Shown here piece after piece: positions 38,266 through 50,096 of a DNA stretch of 64,000 nucleotides (its first letter is position 1; every line of letters begins with the position of its first letter). Location: assembly GCA_019285715.1 (NCBI GenBank), contig CP079108.1, forward strand, positions 868,001 to 932,000. Direction: 5' to 3'. This stretch comes from Sphingosinicellaceae bacterium. Lineage in GTDB: Bacteria > Pseudomonadota > Alphaproteobacteria > Sphingomonadales > Sphingomonadaceae. The notes under the pieces are model-generated. The model was not told the DNA's origin, did not search any database, and saw nothing but the letters and a program-made list of their open reading frames with translations. The translations under genes and the position numbers were made by a program.

Positions 38266-38942
38266 CCGAGCCGGCGAGCCTGACTCCGCTCAGCATCTTC
38301 GACATGGACCGCACGATCACCCGCAAGGGCACCTACACGGGGTGGCTATTGTTCTGGGCGCGGCGCGAGGCCCCGTGGCGGCTGGCGCTGCTACCGGTAT
38401 CAGTGCTGTACGGGCTCGCCTATCTCCTCCGGCTGGTGACGCGCGAGCGGCTCAAGGAGCTCAACCACGCGCTGCTGATGGGCGGGAGGGCTCGGCGGTC
38501 AAAGGTCGAGCGTTGCGCCGCCGACTATGCCGCAAAGGTGCTGGAGGGCAGTGTCTTCCCCAAGGCACTCGCGCGCATTGAGGCGGAGCGCGCCGATGGC
38601 CACCGCATCGTGCTGGCGACCGCGAGCTACGCTTTCTACGTCGACGCTATCGCGGCCCGTCTGGGCATAGCGGACGTTATCGCGACAAAATCGGTGTGGG
38701 ACGGCGATCGGCTCCGGCCGCGACTCGCGGGCGAAAATTGCTACGGCGCGGCGAAGCGCCGGATGGTCGAGGCCTGGCTAGAGGCACACGGACTGAGCGG
38801 CGCGCCGATCCGGTTCTTCTCGGACCATGTCTCCGATGTGCCGACCTTCGAGCTTGCCGACGAGCGCATCGCGACGACCCCGTCGCCGGAGCTTCGCGCG
38901 GTGGCGCGGGCGCGGGGCTGGCGGATCGTCGACTGGACATGA
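38262..38942 (+). CDS. HAD-IB family phosphatase
   Basis: A 226-residue HAD hydrolase with motif I IFDMDRTITR (two Asp, residues about 13-15), motif II LATASYAF (Thr/Ser), a Lys in AAKRRMV and motif IV FFSDHVSDVPTFELAD. The helical cap begins GTYTGWLLFWARRE and contains a hydrophobic segment (LALLPVSVLYGLAYLL) that may touch the membrane. This subfamily includes phosphoserine and lipid-phosphate phosphatases. Overlap with the nucleotidyltransferase gene implies a two-step head-group pathway; this is inference. Confidence 0.85.
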   Translation: MTEPASLTPLSIFDMDRTITRKGTYTGWLLFWARREAPWRLALLPVSVLYGLAYLLRLVTRERLKELNHALLMGGRARRSKVERCAADYAAKVLEGSVFPKALARIEAERADGHRIVLATASYAFYVDAIAARLGIADVIATKSVWDGDRLRPRLAGENCYGAAKRRMVEAWLEAHGLSGAPIRFFSDHVSDVPTFELADERIATTPSPELRAVARARGWRIVDWT

Positions 38943-38944
38943 AA

Positions 38945-38970
38945 AGGGCCGCCTCTCGCGAGGCGGCCCT
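38945..38970. terminator. Bidirectional intrinsic terminator
   Basis: An 11-bp perfect stem, AGGGCCGCCTC / GAGGCGGCCCT, with a TCGC loop lies three bases after the HAD-IB stop. On the minus strand the stem is followed by TTTTC, so it best terminates the metalloprotease transcript arriving from the right, while also ending the plus-strand operon. Confidence 0.8.
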
Positions 38971-38987
38971 GATCATCGACAAGAGCG

Positions 38988-40256
38988 TCAGGCGGTGGCG
39001 AGGCCGGTCCGGCGCTGGCGGCGCAGTGCGGTTCCGGCCATGCCGAAGCCACCGATCATCAGCGCCCAGGTTGCCGGTTCCGGGATCGTGCTCGCCGCGT
39101 AGATGTCCCCGGTCAGCGCCGCGTAGGTCGGGTCGAGGAACGCGTCGACCGTCGTGTCCCAGCCGATCGCGTTGAACGCCGCGAGGTCGAGCGCGGTCAC
39201 CGCGAAGTCGCCGTCGTTGCGACCGACCGCGTCCATGATGCCGAGGTAGGGCTGGCCGGCGATCACCGACGAACGCCAGTGCGATGCCTGGTAGCTGTTG
39301 GTGTTGAACTGCCCGCGCGATTCGAGGTTGCCGAACAGCGCCGTGGCGCCGCCGTCGACCGAGAAATACGGGTTGGTGTACGCGGCACCGTCAGTGGGGG
39401 AGTTGCGGATCGACCAGTCGAGGGTCGGGCCGGCGGCGTGGATGGTGCCGTCGGAGGACAACATGGCGGTCGGGTTCGACGAGTAGCGATACAGGTCGAG
39501 CGTCGAGCCCCACCAGGTGTTGTTGGTGTTGATCCCCGAGTAGGCGGTGCAGGCTGGACCGCTCGGGCAGCCGACATAGTCGTAGTCGTCGACCCCGGAG
39601 ACAAAGCCGAGGGCGTGGCCGAGTTCGTGGATCGCAACCTGGAGGAAGTTGATCCGATCGGGGCTGCTGATGCCGTTGCTCGGATCGAAGTCGAAGCGGA
39701 AGTCGCTGTTGAAGGTCACGCTGGCGTCGGACGAGCCATCGTTCCCGATCAGGCCGAGCGCCTTGGCGTTCGCCGTCGTTGTGCCAAGCGCGTAATTGTT
39801 CGCGCTGCCGTCGTTGTCGTAGATGCGGGTGCGGGCGTCGATGCCGGTGCTGGCGACAGGATCGACGTAGCCCGGGGTGATGACCTTCAGCGCGCCGATC
39901 GGCCCGGTCAGGGTCGGCAGATTCTGCGCGGCCTTGATCGCCAGCGTCGTCTTGGCATTGGCCTTGATACCGGCCTCGAAGGCGGCGGCGCTGTCGACCC
40001 AGTAGCTGCTGCCGGTCTGGCCGAGGACGTCCTGTCCGGCAACGCCGAGCGATTTGAAGCCGACATCGATGTTGACGGTAACGTTGTTCTTCAGCTGCGA
40101 TTCCCAGTAATTCGCGGCGATCCGGAAGTCATGATAGGCAATCGTGCCTTTGGCGGTACCGCCAGTGTCATTGAGATTGATCGTCAAAGCATATGACGGA
40201 ACCGTAACGAGCATCGCGGTCGATACGGCAAGCAACAGAGCACAACGCTTCATCAT
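38988..40256 (-). CDS. Secreted zinc metalloprotease with PEP-CTERM anchor (NF038122-like)
   Basis: A 422-residue protein with an N-terminal signal peptide (KRCALLLAVSTAMLVTVPSYA). The zinc-protease motif IHELGHALGF lies near residue 213, with Glu as catalytic base. The mature part is rich in Asn, Asp, Gly and Thr, as in exported proteins. The C-terminus has a PEP-CTERM sorting signal: IPEPATWALMIGGFGMAG then a basic RRQRR tail, expected to be cut and anchored by an exosortase that is not in this window. It has its own palindromic leader and terminator, indicating a single-gene transcript. Confidence 0.9.
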   Translation of the reverse strand: MMKRCALLLAVSTAMLVTVPSYALTINLNDTGGTAKGTIAYHDFRIAANYWESQLKNNVTVNIDVGFKSLGVAGQDVLGQTGSSYWVDSAAAFEAGIKANAKTTLAIKAAQNLPTLTGPIGALKVITPGYVDPVASTGIDARTRIYDNDGSANNYALGTTTANAKALGLIGNDGSSDASVTFNSDFRFDFDPSNGISSPDRINFLQVAIHELGHALGFVSGVDDYDYVGCPSGPACTAYSGINTNNTWWGSTLDLYRYSSNPTAMLSSDGTIHAAGPTLDWSIRNSPTDGAAYTNPYFSVDGGATALFGNLESRGQFNTNSYQASHWRSSVIAGQPYLGIMDAVGRNDGDFAVTALDLAAFNAIGWDTTVDAFLDPTYAALTGDIYAASTIPEPATWALMIGGFGMAGTALRRQRRTGLATA

Positions 40257-40277
40257 TCAGGACCCACCTTATTGTCA

Positions 40278-40295
40278 GGACCTTTCGAAAGGTCC
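40278..40295. promoter_or_regulatory. Perfect 18-bp palindrome in the metalloprotease leader
   Basis: GGACCTTTCGAAAGGTCC is a perfect palindrome 22 bases upstream of the metalloprotease start codon. It may be an operator or an mRNA hairpin near the ribosome binding site. AT-rich promoter-like sequence lies further upstream (about 40300-40380). Confidence 0.5.
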
Positions 40296-40423
40296 GGTTT
40301 GGCAATAAAGTCGAGATGATACGGCCCGCACAAGTGCGAAAATGTCACGGTCTGAACAATAACGTAAGATATAGAATTCTTGCCCCGGTGATAACGAGGT
40401 ACGGCGCAAACAACTCGAACGAA

Positions 40424-40448
40424 AGGCGGGGTTGCAGGAACCCCGCCT
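40424..40448 (-). terminator. Intrinsic terminator after the 40.5-42.2 kb PEP-CTERM gene
   Basis: A 10-bp stem, AGGCGGGGTT / AACCCCGCCT, has a five-base loop and is followed on the minus strand by TTTCGTTCG. It lies 26 bases beyond the stop codon. Confidence 0.7.
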
Positions 40449-40474
40449 CTGTGTCGTGTGCCGCTTCCGCCGGT

Positions 40475-42160
40475 TCAGGCGGTGGTATAGCCCGCACTGC
40501 GGCGACGTGACACCGCGCCGATGAAGCCAAAGCCGACCAGCATCATCGCCCAGGTGCCCGGCTCTGGAACGGTGGTGCCGATGCTGAGCTGCGACACCCA
40601 CTCGCTCCAGCGCGAGCCGCCGGTTCCGCCCGGATGGCCACCGGCGGCATCGTTATATTCGCGCGCATATTCCCCGGACACCCAGAAGCTGCGCTCGTCG
40701 GTCGGATCGAGCGATACGGCGCTGTAGTCGCCCCAGCGCTGGCGTCCGGCGGCGACGAAGCCGTCGGTGCTGCCGTTGTGGTAGTCGTCGACGGCGCTGA
40801 CCTTGAGCAGCAGCTCGTTGCCGCGGGCACTCAGCTGGCCATCGACACCGGTACTGAACATCTGGGCGAGTACCGAGACACGACCGTCGGCAGGGTCGGA
40901 GCCTGAGCGGTTGTAGCCGATAACGACCTGGCCGAAGTCGTTCACCGCAAGCGAGCCTTGATAGTAATCGTGCTTGCCGTCGCCGATCACGCCTTCGTCG
41001 AGGATCTGATTGGTTGCAGCATCGACGACGTCATAGCGCACGTACGTGAAGTCCGAACCGATCGGCGTGACGGTATACACCGCATAAATGCGGCCATTAA
41101 CCTCGTAGACGCTCGAGCTGATGCGCTGGTCGAGGGTGTCGATGACGCGGTCGTTGCTGGTGAACTCGCTGCCGACGGTCGGCAGGTCCGCGACGGTGTT
41201 GGGCTGCCGGCCGGGGTTATTCGGTGCGTAGTCCGCGGTGCCGATGTAGACCGTCGGGGTCTTGGCCGCGGTGGCAGTACCGGCGTTGGTGACATCGTAG
41301 CGGATGACATCGTCGTAGAACAACGACGCGGCGATGACGTGGCCGGTGGTCGAGCCCGAGTGGCTATTGACCCCCTGGATCGCGAAGCCGCCGTCCGCGC
41401 CTCCGGTGGTTGCATTGTAAGGCGTTGTGATGACGGTCCGGCCGGCAATCGTCGGCGACGCTGCGCCAAACAGGCTGGCAAGCGGGATGACGTTCAGCCG
41501 CGTCCCGGCGAAATTGCCGCTACCGCTGAAATTGTTGGTGCCGATGTAGACCGCGTTGCCGTCCATCGCGAGCGTCGGATAATCGGCGGTGCCGCCAGTG
41601 AAGCCGGTAAAGATGGTCGACTTCCAAGGTCCCGAGGCGTCAGCGGTCTTGGAAACCGCGATCTGGATATCGGAGACGCTGTTACCGAACGCAATCGCGA
41701 TCCAGCGGTTCTCGGCCTTGTTGAACATCACGCGCGAATCGCCGTTGACGCCCGTACGACCGGCGGCTGCCCAGAAGTCGACGTCCGAAACGAACGAGGT
41801 GCGTGCCCCGGTCGCCTTGTCGTTGATCGCGACGCCGCCGTTGGCGAAGGACATGTACTGGGTGGTTCCGACCGCGCCCATCGTGTCGGGGGGGATGAAG
41901 TTACGCGCCACCGAAGCGACGTCGTACTGGCTGACGCCCTGGAAGCTCTTGACGAGTTGCGCGCCGACGACGCCCGCGGAAGGCGATCCGAAGACGGTCG
42001 CCTCTACGGGTGCTCCGGCCGCATCGCTGGGCTGGAAGGGCACGTACTCCATCCGCTCGAAGTCCTGATACTCGTCCTTGACCTCCGCAGCGACGGCACC
42101 GGTCGCGAGGGCGAGTGCCGACACCGCGAGGCCGGCGCACAGGATCGAACGAAATACCAT
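40475..42160 (-). CDS. Secreted PEP-CTERM protein of unknown function
   Basis: A 561-residue exported protein with a signal peptide ending near ALATGAVAA and a C-terminal PEP-CTERM signal (VPEPGTWAMMLVGFGFIG then RRR). The mature part is likely a beta-propeller: repeated blocks such as NRWIAIAFGNSVSDIQIAVS, YPTLAMDGNAVYIGTNNFS and GSLAVNDFGQVVIGYNRSG resemble sialidase-type blades. No catalytic residues can be named. It stands as a single gene with its own terminator, next to another PEP-CTERM protein, suggesting a surface or matrix role. Confidence 0.82.
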   Translation of the reverse strand: MVFRSILCAGLAVSALALATGAVAAEVKDEYQDFERMEYVPFQPSDAAGAPVEATVFGSPSAGVVGAQLVKSFQGVSQYDVASVARNFIPPDTMGAVGTTQYMSFANGGVAINDKATGARTSFVSDVDFWAAAGRTGVNGDSRVMFNKAENRWIAIAFGNSVSDIQIAVSKTADASGPWKSTIFTGFTGGTADYPTLAMDGNAVYIGTNNFSGSGNFAGTRLNVIPLASLFGAASPTIAGRTVITTPYNATTGGADGGFAIQGVNSHSGSTTGHVIAASLFYDDVIRYDVTNAGTATAAKTPTVYIGTADYAPNNPGRQPNTVADLPTVGSEFTSNDRVIDTLDQRISSSVYEVNGRIYAVYTVTPIGSDFTYVRYDVVDAATNQILDEGVIGDGKHDYYQGSLAVNDFGQVVIGYNRSGSDPADGRVSVLAQMFSTGVDGQLSARGNELLLKVSAVDDYHNGSTDGFVAAGRQRWGDYSAVSLDPTDERSFWVSGEYAREYNDAAGGHPGGTGGSRWSEWVSQLSIGTTVPEPGTWAMMLVGFGFIGAVSRRRSAGYTTA

Positions 42161-42316
42161 CAGAGTTCTCCCTTATCGTCGGTGTTTCGACACCGTTGTT
42201 AAGGAAGGCTCTCCCCGAAACGGGGCCACGGCAACTATTGTATCGGTTCCGTCATCCTCACCGACGAAACACGTTCCCGCATGATGTTATTTTATCACAT
42301 TCCAGTACCGGAACGG

Positions 42317-45004
<2,688 letters not shown>

Positions 45005-45109
45005 GGGGCGTCCCGATTCTTGCTGCGGGTGCGTCCTAGCAAAGGGGTGGGGTGGGGGCTAGGGCGCGAGGTGTCATGGCGGCCATGCGCGACAGTGCGA
45101 TCCTGCGGA

Positions 45110-45826
45110 TCAGCGGGGATTGGAGCCCCGTTGAGCAGGCTGATTACCCGCAGCCACGGTCCCGTTCGACCTCGCCGCCGCGTGCCGCTCGGCGTGATCG
45201 AGCAGCGCATCGAGGTCCTCGCGGCTGATGTCGAAGCTCTCGTGCATGTCCGCGAGGGCCGCGTCGATGTCGGCATGCTGGAACGCCGCCACCTGCGGCG
45301 AGGCTTCGGAAACTGTGATCTTGTGGGGGTAGCTGTGGGCCCTGAGCCGGTGGAAAAGCATCGCGAGCCCGACGAGCGCGACGGAGTTGATGCCGACCGG
45401 GGCGAAGGCGAAGCCGAAGCCTGCCGCGTGGATGCCCTGGCTGCCGATCACGGCGGTCAGCGCGGCGGCACCGCCGGGGGGGTGCAGGCAGCGCAGCAGC
45501 GACATGACCAGTATCGCCCCGCCGACCGCGATGCCTGCGGCCAGCGCCAAGTCGGGGATCAACTGGAATGCGGTGACCCCGACCAGAGTCGACAGGACGT
45601 TGCCGCCGATGACCGACCAGGGTTGCGCCAGCGGGCTCGACGGCACCGCGAAGACCAGCACCGCCGACGCCCCGAGCGGCGCGACGATGACCGGCAAGTC
45701 GGCAGCCGTGAGCGGCAGCGCGGCGCAAATGACGACGGTCAGGGCGATGGCGATCGCCGCGCCGAGGCACGCGATCAGTCGATCCGGCAGGGTCGCGCCG
45801 GCCAATATCGGCCTGAAGAAGTTCAA
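45110..45826 (-). CDS. HPP family membrane protein
   Basis: A 238-residue protein with about four or five membrane helices and the family's HPP motif in RCLHPPGGAAALTAVIG. ADLPVIVAPLGASAVLVFA is a second conserved block. Some HPP proteins act in nitrite transport. The C-terminal 70 residues are soluble and helical (HADIDAALADMHESFDISRE), an extension often seen in proteobacterial members. Ligand not deducible. Confidence 0.88.
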   Translation of the reverse strand: MNFFRPILAGATLPDRLIACLGAAIAIALTVVICAALPLTAADLPVIVAPLGASAVLVFAVPSSPLAQPWSVIGGNVLSTLVGVTAFQLIPDLALAAGIAVGGAILVMSLLRCLHPPGGAAALTAVIGSQGIHAAGFGFAFAPVGINSVALVGLAMLFHRLRAHSYPHKITVSEASPQVAAFQHADIDAALADMHESFDISREDLDALLDHAERHAAARSNGTVAAGNQPAQRGSNPR

Positions 45827-45917
45827 GGAGGTCTCGCTGCTGGCCCGGCGACGGTCGAAACCGCGCCGGACCAGCCGATATCATCGCACCCCGCTGTCGA
45901 CCAGCGCGATGCCTTCC

Positions 45918-47024
45918 TCAGCCCTTGAGCGGCTCCAGCTCGGTCAGCTTGCGGATAAACTCGACCTCGGTCGCGTCGTGCGGCACGCCGGCCTTGTCGA
46001 AGATGTCGTGGAACCACGGCTCGCCGCGGTCCACGAGACGGGGATCGGCCCAGCTGTCCCACGGCAAATGCGTCTGGGTCTTGCCCTGGACGAGGCCCCA
46101 GCAGAACGCGCCGACCTTGGCCTTCTTCGCGAGCGGCAGGATCGCCTCGAAGGTGCTGCCGACGGGCCTCGCCATGAATTCGGTGCACAATAGCGGGCGG
46201 CCCATCGCCTTCAGCCACTTGAGACGCTGGCGGAAGTTCTTCGCGGTGCCGTAATTGTGGAACGAGATCACGTCGGAGTAGCCGGTCTGCGCCTGCTGGA
46301 TCGGGCTGAGCAGGTCGGGGACCGACCAGTCGCCGAGCCAGATGCCGCTGGTCAGGGGCTGCGTCGGGTGCGCGTCGCGCGCCCAGCCGAACGCGGCGAC
46401 CAGCAGCGGCACGACGAGGTCCGCCTTGGCCTTGAGCTGGAGCGGATCGCACAGCGCGACCTCGGGGCCGTTGTCAGGCTCGTTCCAGATGTCCCACGCC
46501 AGCACGCGCGGGTCGTCGGCGAAGCGCTTCACGATGCCGGTGACGTAGTCCTGCAGGCGGGCGTGATGACGATCGTCGCCGAGCACCGCCATGCCGGGCG
46601 ACTGCACCCAGCCGGAGTTGTGGACGCCCGGCGTCGGCACGGCCTGCGTGCCGAGCTCGGGGTTCGGGCCCCAGCACGAATCGAACAGCACCAGCATCGT
46701 GCGGATGCCGTGCCGGTCCGCGACTTCGAGGAAGGCATCGACGCGCGCCTGGAGACCAATGGGGTCGGCCCACCACAACAGATCGTGGAGATAGACCCGA
46801 ACCGCATTCATGCCGAGGCCAGCCGCCAGCCCCAGTTCGGTGTCGATCAGCGCGAGGTCGAAGCTCTCGGCCTGCCACATCTCGAGCTGGTTGACGGCCG
46901 TTGATGGTGTGAAATTGCAGCCGACCAGCCAGGGCAAAGCCTTGTGCCAAGTATGCGCGGCTGCCGGCGACCAGCGCCGTGTCTCGCTATGTTTCACGAA
47001 CCCCCCGAGGTCCTTGCCGAGCAT
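45918..47024 (-). CDS. Glycoside hydrolase, GH5/cellulase-like (clan A barrel)
   Basis: A 368-residue TIM-barrel enzyme. LAWDIWNEPD near residue 180 ends in the Asn-Glu pair of the acid/base, and LLCTEFMARP near residue 282 gives the nucleophile Glu, the spacing expected for clan GH-A. FHNYG lies between. No signal peptide is evident, so it may be cytoplasmic or the start may lie further downstream (VKHSETRRW). It is usually named cellulase family or 1,4-beta-xylanase in databases; the actual polysaccharide is unknown. It is a single gene. Confidence 0.82.
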   Translation of the reverse strand: MLGKDLGGFVKHSETRRWSPAAAHTWHKALPWLVGCNFTPSTAVNQLEMWQAESFDLALIDTELGLAAGLGMNAVRVYLHDLLWWADPIGLQARVDAFLEVADRHGIRTMLVLFDSCWGPNPELGTQAVPTPGVHNSGWVQSPGMAVLGDDRHHARLQDYVTGIVKRFADDPRVLAWDIWNEPDNGPEVALCDPLQLKAKADLVVPLLVAAFGWARDAHPTQPLTSGIWLGDWSVPDLLSPIQQAQTGYSDVISFHNYGTAKNFRQRLKWLKAMGRPLLCTEFMARPVGSTFEAILPLAKKAKVGAFCWGLVQGKTQTHLPWDSWADPRLVDRGEPWFHDIFDKAGVPHDATEVEFIRKLTELEPLKG

Positions 47025-47123
47025 CAGAGCTCACCCGCTCCATAGTGCATTGTACGCCCGACGTCCTAACGATGATGCAACGAAATGCGGTGAATCGAGT
47101 CGGAGCGTCATCCACGCAGAATG

Positions 47124-47147
47124 AGCCCCCGGTGGTTACCGGGGGCT
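47124..47147 (-). terminator. Terminator hairpin downstream of pal
   Basis: A perfect 10-bp stem, AGCCCCCGGT / ACCGGGGGCT, has a four-base loop and lies 52 bases beyond the pal stop. It probably ends the ybgC-tolQRAB-pal transcript. There is no clear U-run on the minus strand. Confidence 0.65.
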
Positions 47148-47199
47148 GAAGGCCGTGTTGTTCGTGGTTCAGGGAAGGTCGGGGTCAGGCCCCGCGTTG

Positions 47200-47757
47200 C
47201 TACCGCGTCGCGCCGCTGAGCAGCACCGTCACCGCGCGGCGGTTCTTGGCGTAGGCCGCCTCGTCCGAACCTTCGGCTTCTGGGCGCTCCTTGCCGTAGC
47301 TGATCGTCGCGATGCGGCTGGCGGCGACGCCCTGAGCGGCCAGGAAGTTCTTGGCGGCGTTGGCGCGGCGGTCGCCGAGCGCCAGGTTGTACTCGCGGGT
47401 GCCACGCTCGTCGGTGTGGCCCTCGATGGTGATCTTGACCTGGCCGTAGCGCGCCAGCCACTCGGCCTGCTTGCCGAGGACGCCGCGGGCCGCGTCGTCG
47501 AGCTCGTAGCTGTCATAGCCGAACAGCACCCGGTCGCTGCCCGACTGGGCGACGAAGTCCGACAGGCTGCCGGGCAGGTTGGAGTTGGCGACGCCGGTAT
47601 CGGTCGCGCCCTGGGTGCCGGTGCCGGCGCCGCTGGTGTCGGCCGGCGCGGTCGACTGCGGTGGCAGCGGCGGCAGGTCCTTCTTTTTCTTGCCCGTGCA
47701 GGCTGCCGTGGCGATCAGCGCGGCGGCGAGACCGATGTGGAGGATGGGATTGCGCAT
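47200..47757 (-). CDS. pal: Peptidoglycan-associated lipoprotein Pal
   Basis: An outer-membrane lipoprotein that binds peptidoglycan and TolB. The 185-residue protein has a signal peptide with a TAAC lipobox (Cys about residue 20), a Pro/Thr-rich linker and an OmpA-like domain: VLFGYDSYELDD, ITIEGHTDERGTREYNLALG and RRANAAKNFL. ATG 47757 is chosen since the longer frame has no signal peptide at its start. Last gene of the Tol-Pal run. Confidence 0.95.
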   Translation of the reverse strand: MRNPILHIGLAAALIATAACTGKKKKDLPPLPPQSTAPADTSGAGTGTQGATDTGVANSNLPGSLSDFVAQSGSDRVLFGYDSYELDDAARGVLGKQAEWLARYGQVKITIEGHTDERGTREYNLALGDRRANAAKNFLAAQGVAASRIATISYGKERPEAEGSDEAAYAKNRRAVTVLLSGATR

Positions 47758-47795
47758 GATCGGAAGCCTTCTGCTGCGTGGAACGACGATACTTG

Positions 47796-49121
47796 TTACG
47801 GCAATAACGGCGACCATGCCGGATCGGACCCATCGAGGGGAGTCCTGATCTTCCGCTCGTTCTGCCCCGACAGGTCGACCGAATACAAGTCAACCGTGCC
47901 GGCGCGCCCCGCGAGGGTCCGGAAGAACAGCACGACGCGACCATTGGGGGACCATGTCGGGCCTTCGTCCTGGTACGAATTGGTGAGCAGGCGCTCGCCA
48001 CCGCCGTCGGGGCGCATGACGCCAATCCGGAACTGGCCGCCGCCGAGCTTGGTGAACGCCACAAGGTCGCCGCGCGGGCTCCACACCGGGGTCGCGTACC
48101 GGCCCTCGCCGAACGAGATGCGCTGCTGGCCGGAGCCGTCGGCGTTCATCACATAGACCTGCTGCGTGCCGCCGCGGTCGCTCTCGAAGACGATCTTGCT
48201 GCCGTCGGGGGAATAGCTCGGTGCGGTGTCGATGCCGGGTCCGGTAGTCAGGCGGGTCAGCTTGCGGCTGCCAAGGTCCATCCGATAGACGTCGGTGTTG
48301 CCGCCAATCGCCATCGAGAACACCAGGTTCGACCCATCGGGCGAGAAGCGCGGGGCGAAGCTCATGTTGGGGAAGTCGCCGACCGCCTCCTGCTTGCCGG
48401 TGCCGATCGTGTAGACCCAGACCCGCGGGCGGTTGTTGGCGAAGCTCATGTAGGTGATCGTCTGCTGGTTCGGCGCGAAGCGCGGCGTCAGCACGAGGCT
48501 CTGGCCGTTGGTCAGGAAGCGGTGGCCAGCACCGTCCTGGTCCATTACCGCGAGTCGCTTGATGCGCTTGGTCTTGGGACCGGTCTCCGAGACATACACG
48601 ATGCGGCTGTCGAAATAGCCGCCCTCGCCGGTCAGCCGGGAATAGACGAGGTCGGCGCACTTGTGTGCGGCGCGGCGCCAGTTGGCCGCGGGCGTGACGA
48701 AGCCCTGGCGCGCCAGCTCGGTGCCCGCGAACACGTCATAGGCGTAGCAGGCCAGCGTGATGCCGCCATCCGCGTTCGCAGTGACGCTGCCGGTGATCAG
48801 CGCCTGCGCCGCGATCGTCCGCCAGGCCGCGTACTGGGGTGCGGTGGTGTCGGGCATGGTCACCGTCGTCGTGTAGGCGGCGGGGTCGAGCGGGCGGAAC
48901 AGCCCCGAACTGCCGAGGTCGGCGGCGATGACCTGCGCGACCTGTCCGCCGAGCGCCGCGGTGGTGCCGGCAACCGTCGAGGCGGCGTCGGGCGTCGCGA
49001 AGCCGGGCACCGCTATCGGCAGCGGCTGGGCAAGGCCGGTGTTGATGTCGACCCGGATCACGGCCGCCGCGGGCGCGGCGGCGAGGAGGAGGACAAGGAG
49101 AGAGGGACAAATCAAGCGCAT
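47796..49121 (-). CDS. tolB: Tol-Pal system beta-propeller protein TolB
   Basis: A periplasmic propeller that links Pal to TolA and helps outer-membrane constriction during division. The 441-residue protein has a signal peptide ([12 protein letters not shown]), an N-terminal domain (LPIAVPGF), then propeller blades with repeated [26 protein letters not shown] and WSPRGD motifs. It ends about 40 bases before pal. A palindromic repeat lies between it and tolA. Confidence 0.96.
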   Translation of the reverse strand: MRLICPSLLVLLLAAAPAAAVIRVDINTGLAQPLPIAVPGFATPDAASTVAGTTAALGGQVAQVIAADLGSSGLFRPLDPAAYTTTVTMPDTTAPQYAAWRTIAAQALITGSVTANADGGITLACYAYDVFAGTELARQGFVTPAANWRRAAHKCADLVYSRLTGEGGYFDSRIVYVSETGPKTKRIKRLAVMDQDGAGHRFLTNGQSLVLTPRFAPNQQTITYMSFANNRPRVWVYTIGTGKQEAVGDFPNMSFAPRFSPDGSNLVFSMAIGGNTDVYRMDLGSRKLTRLTTGPGIDTAPSYSPDGSKIVFESDRGGTQQVYVMNADGSGQQRISFGEGRYATPVWSPRGDLVAFTKLGGGQFRIGVMRPDGGGERLLTNSYQDEGPTWSPNGRVVLFFRTLAGRAGTVDLYSVDLSGQNERKIRTPLDGSDPAWSPLLP

Positions 49122-49141
49122 GGTGAACCCTTACTTGCTTT

Positions 49142-49218
49142 CGTCATCCCCGCGAAGGCGGGGACCCGATCACCACCAGATGCTGGGGTGATGGGTCCCC
49201 GCTTTCGCGGGAATGACG
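49142..49218. repeat. Palindromic repeat (GTCATCCC family) between tolA and tolB
   Basis: The arms CGTCATCCCCGCGAAGGCGG and onward (49142-49173) and their imperfect complement (49187-49218) form a long stem around a 13-base loop, with ACCC/GGGT near the apex. Same design as the element inside glyS. It lies in the tol mRNA and may affect its stability. Confidence 0.85.
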
Positions 49219-49238
49219 GGGAAGTGGCGGCGGCGACC

Positions 49239-50078
49239 TCACGTCATCTCGCTCGGGTCGAAATTCAGCTCGAACGATTTCCACGCGTCGAACATGTCGG
49301 CGGGCAGCTTGAGGGGCGCGCAACGGAGCACGGCGCGGACGGCAGTGTCGGCGAAGGCCTTGGCATAGCCGGCGTTGCCGCTGGTCGCGCCGGTCTGGCC
49401 GAGCACGGTCGGGCGCCCGACGACGCTGCCGTCCTGCGCCAGCTGGATGCCGAGCACGACGGTCATCTTGCCGACGCCGCTGCCGCCGATCGGCGGGTTC
49501 CAGCACGGCGCGATCTGGGCGCGGATGGCGGCCGCCAGGCTGGCGGTGGCGCGAGCGTCGAGCTTGGCCGACTTCGGGATCGACAGCGCGATCGACTTGG
49601 CGAAGGCGCTGGGGTCGCGGACTTTCTTCGGTGCCTTGGGCAGCGCCTTGTCGATAAGGTTGCTGAGCTCGGCGGTGTCGAGCCGCTCGGGCTTGGGCTC
49701 GGCCTTCACCGGCTTGGGCTTTTCCGGCTTCGGCTTTTCGACCGGCTTGGGTTTCTCGACCGGCTTCGGCGGGGTCGGCTTCTCGACGGGCTTGGGCTCG
49801 GGCGGCGGCACGGCCTCGGGGACCGGGACGGGCGGGGTCGGCTTCGGTTCGGGAATGTCGGGCTGTGGAGCGGGCGCGGCGGTCTCCTGCGGCGCGGCCG
49901 CCTTGGACGGCTGCGGCTTCTCCGTGACGTGCGTCTCGGGAGCGACGTCGACGAGCTCGACCGGGATCGCTTCCTCAATCTGTGCCGGCTGCTTCATCAT
50001 CGACCAGCCGAGCGACAGCGCCGCGAACAGCAGGATGTGCGCGACACCGGCGCCGATCAGCGCCTGACGTTCGGTCAT
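49239..50078 (-). CDS. tolA: Tol-Pal system protein TolA
   Basis: An inner-membrane protein that transduces TolQR energy to the outer membrane. The 279-residue protein has one N-terminal helix (AHILLFAALSLGWSMM), a long Pro/Lys/Glu-rich spacer (EKPKPVEKPKPEKPKPVK region, residues about 95-135) and a C-terminal TonB/TolA domain (IGGSGVGKMTVVLGIQLAQD). It is shorter than E. coli TolA, with a proline-rich rather than helical spacer, common in alphaproteobacteria. Confidence 0.93.
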   Translation of the reverse strand: MTERQALIGAGVAHILLFAALSLGWSMMKQPAQIEEAIPVELVDVAPETHVTEKPQPSKAAAPQETAAPAPQPDIPEPKPTPPVPVPEAVPPPEPKPVEKPTPPKPVEKPKPVEKPKPEKPKPVKAEPKPERLDTAELSNLIDKALPKAPKKVRDPSAFAKSIALSIPKSAKLDARATASLAAAIRAQIAPCWNPPIGGSGVGKMTVVLGIQLAQDGSVVGRPTVLGQTGATSGNAGYAKAFADTAVRAVLRCAPLKLPADMFDAWKSFELNFDPSEMT

Positions 50079-50096
50079 CGGGCCTTCACCGTAGGG

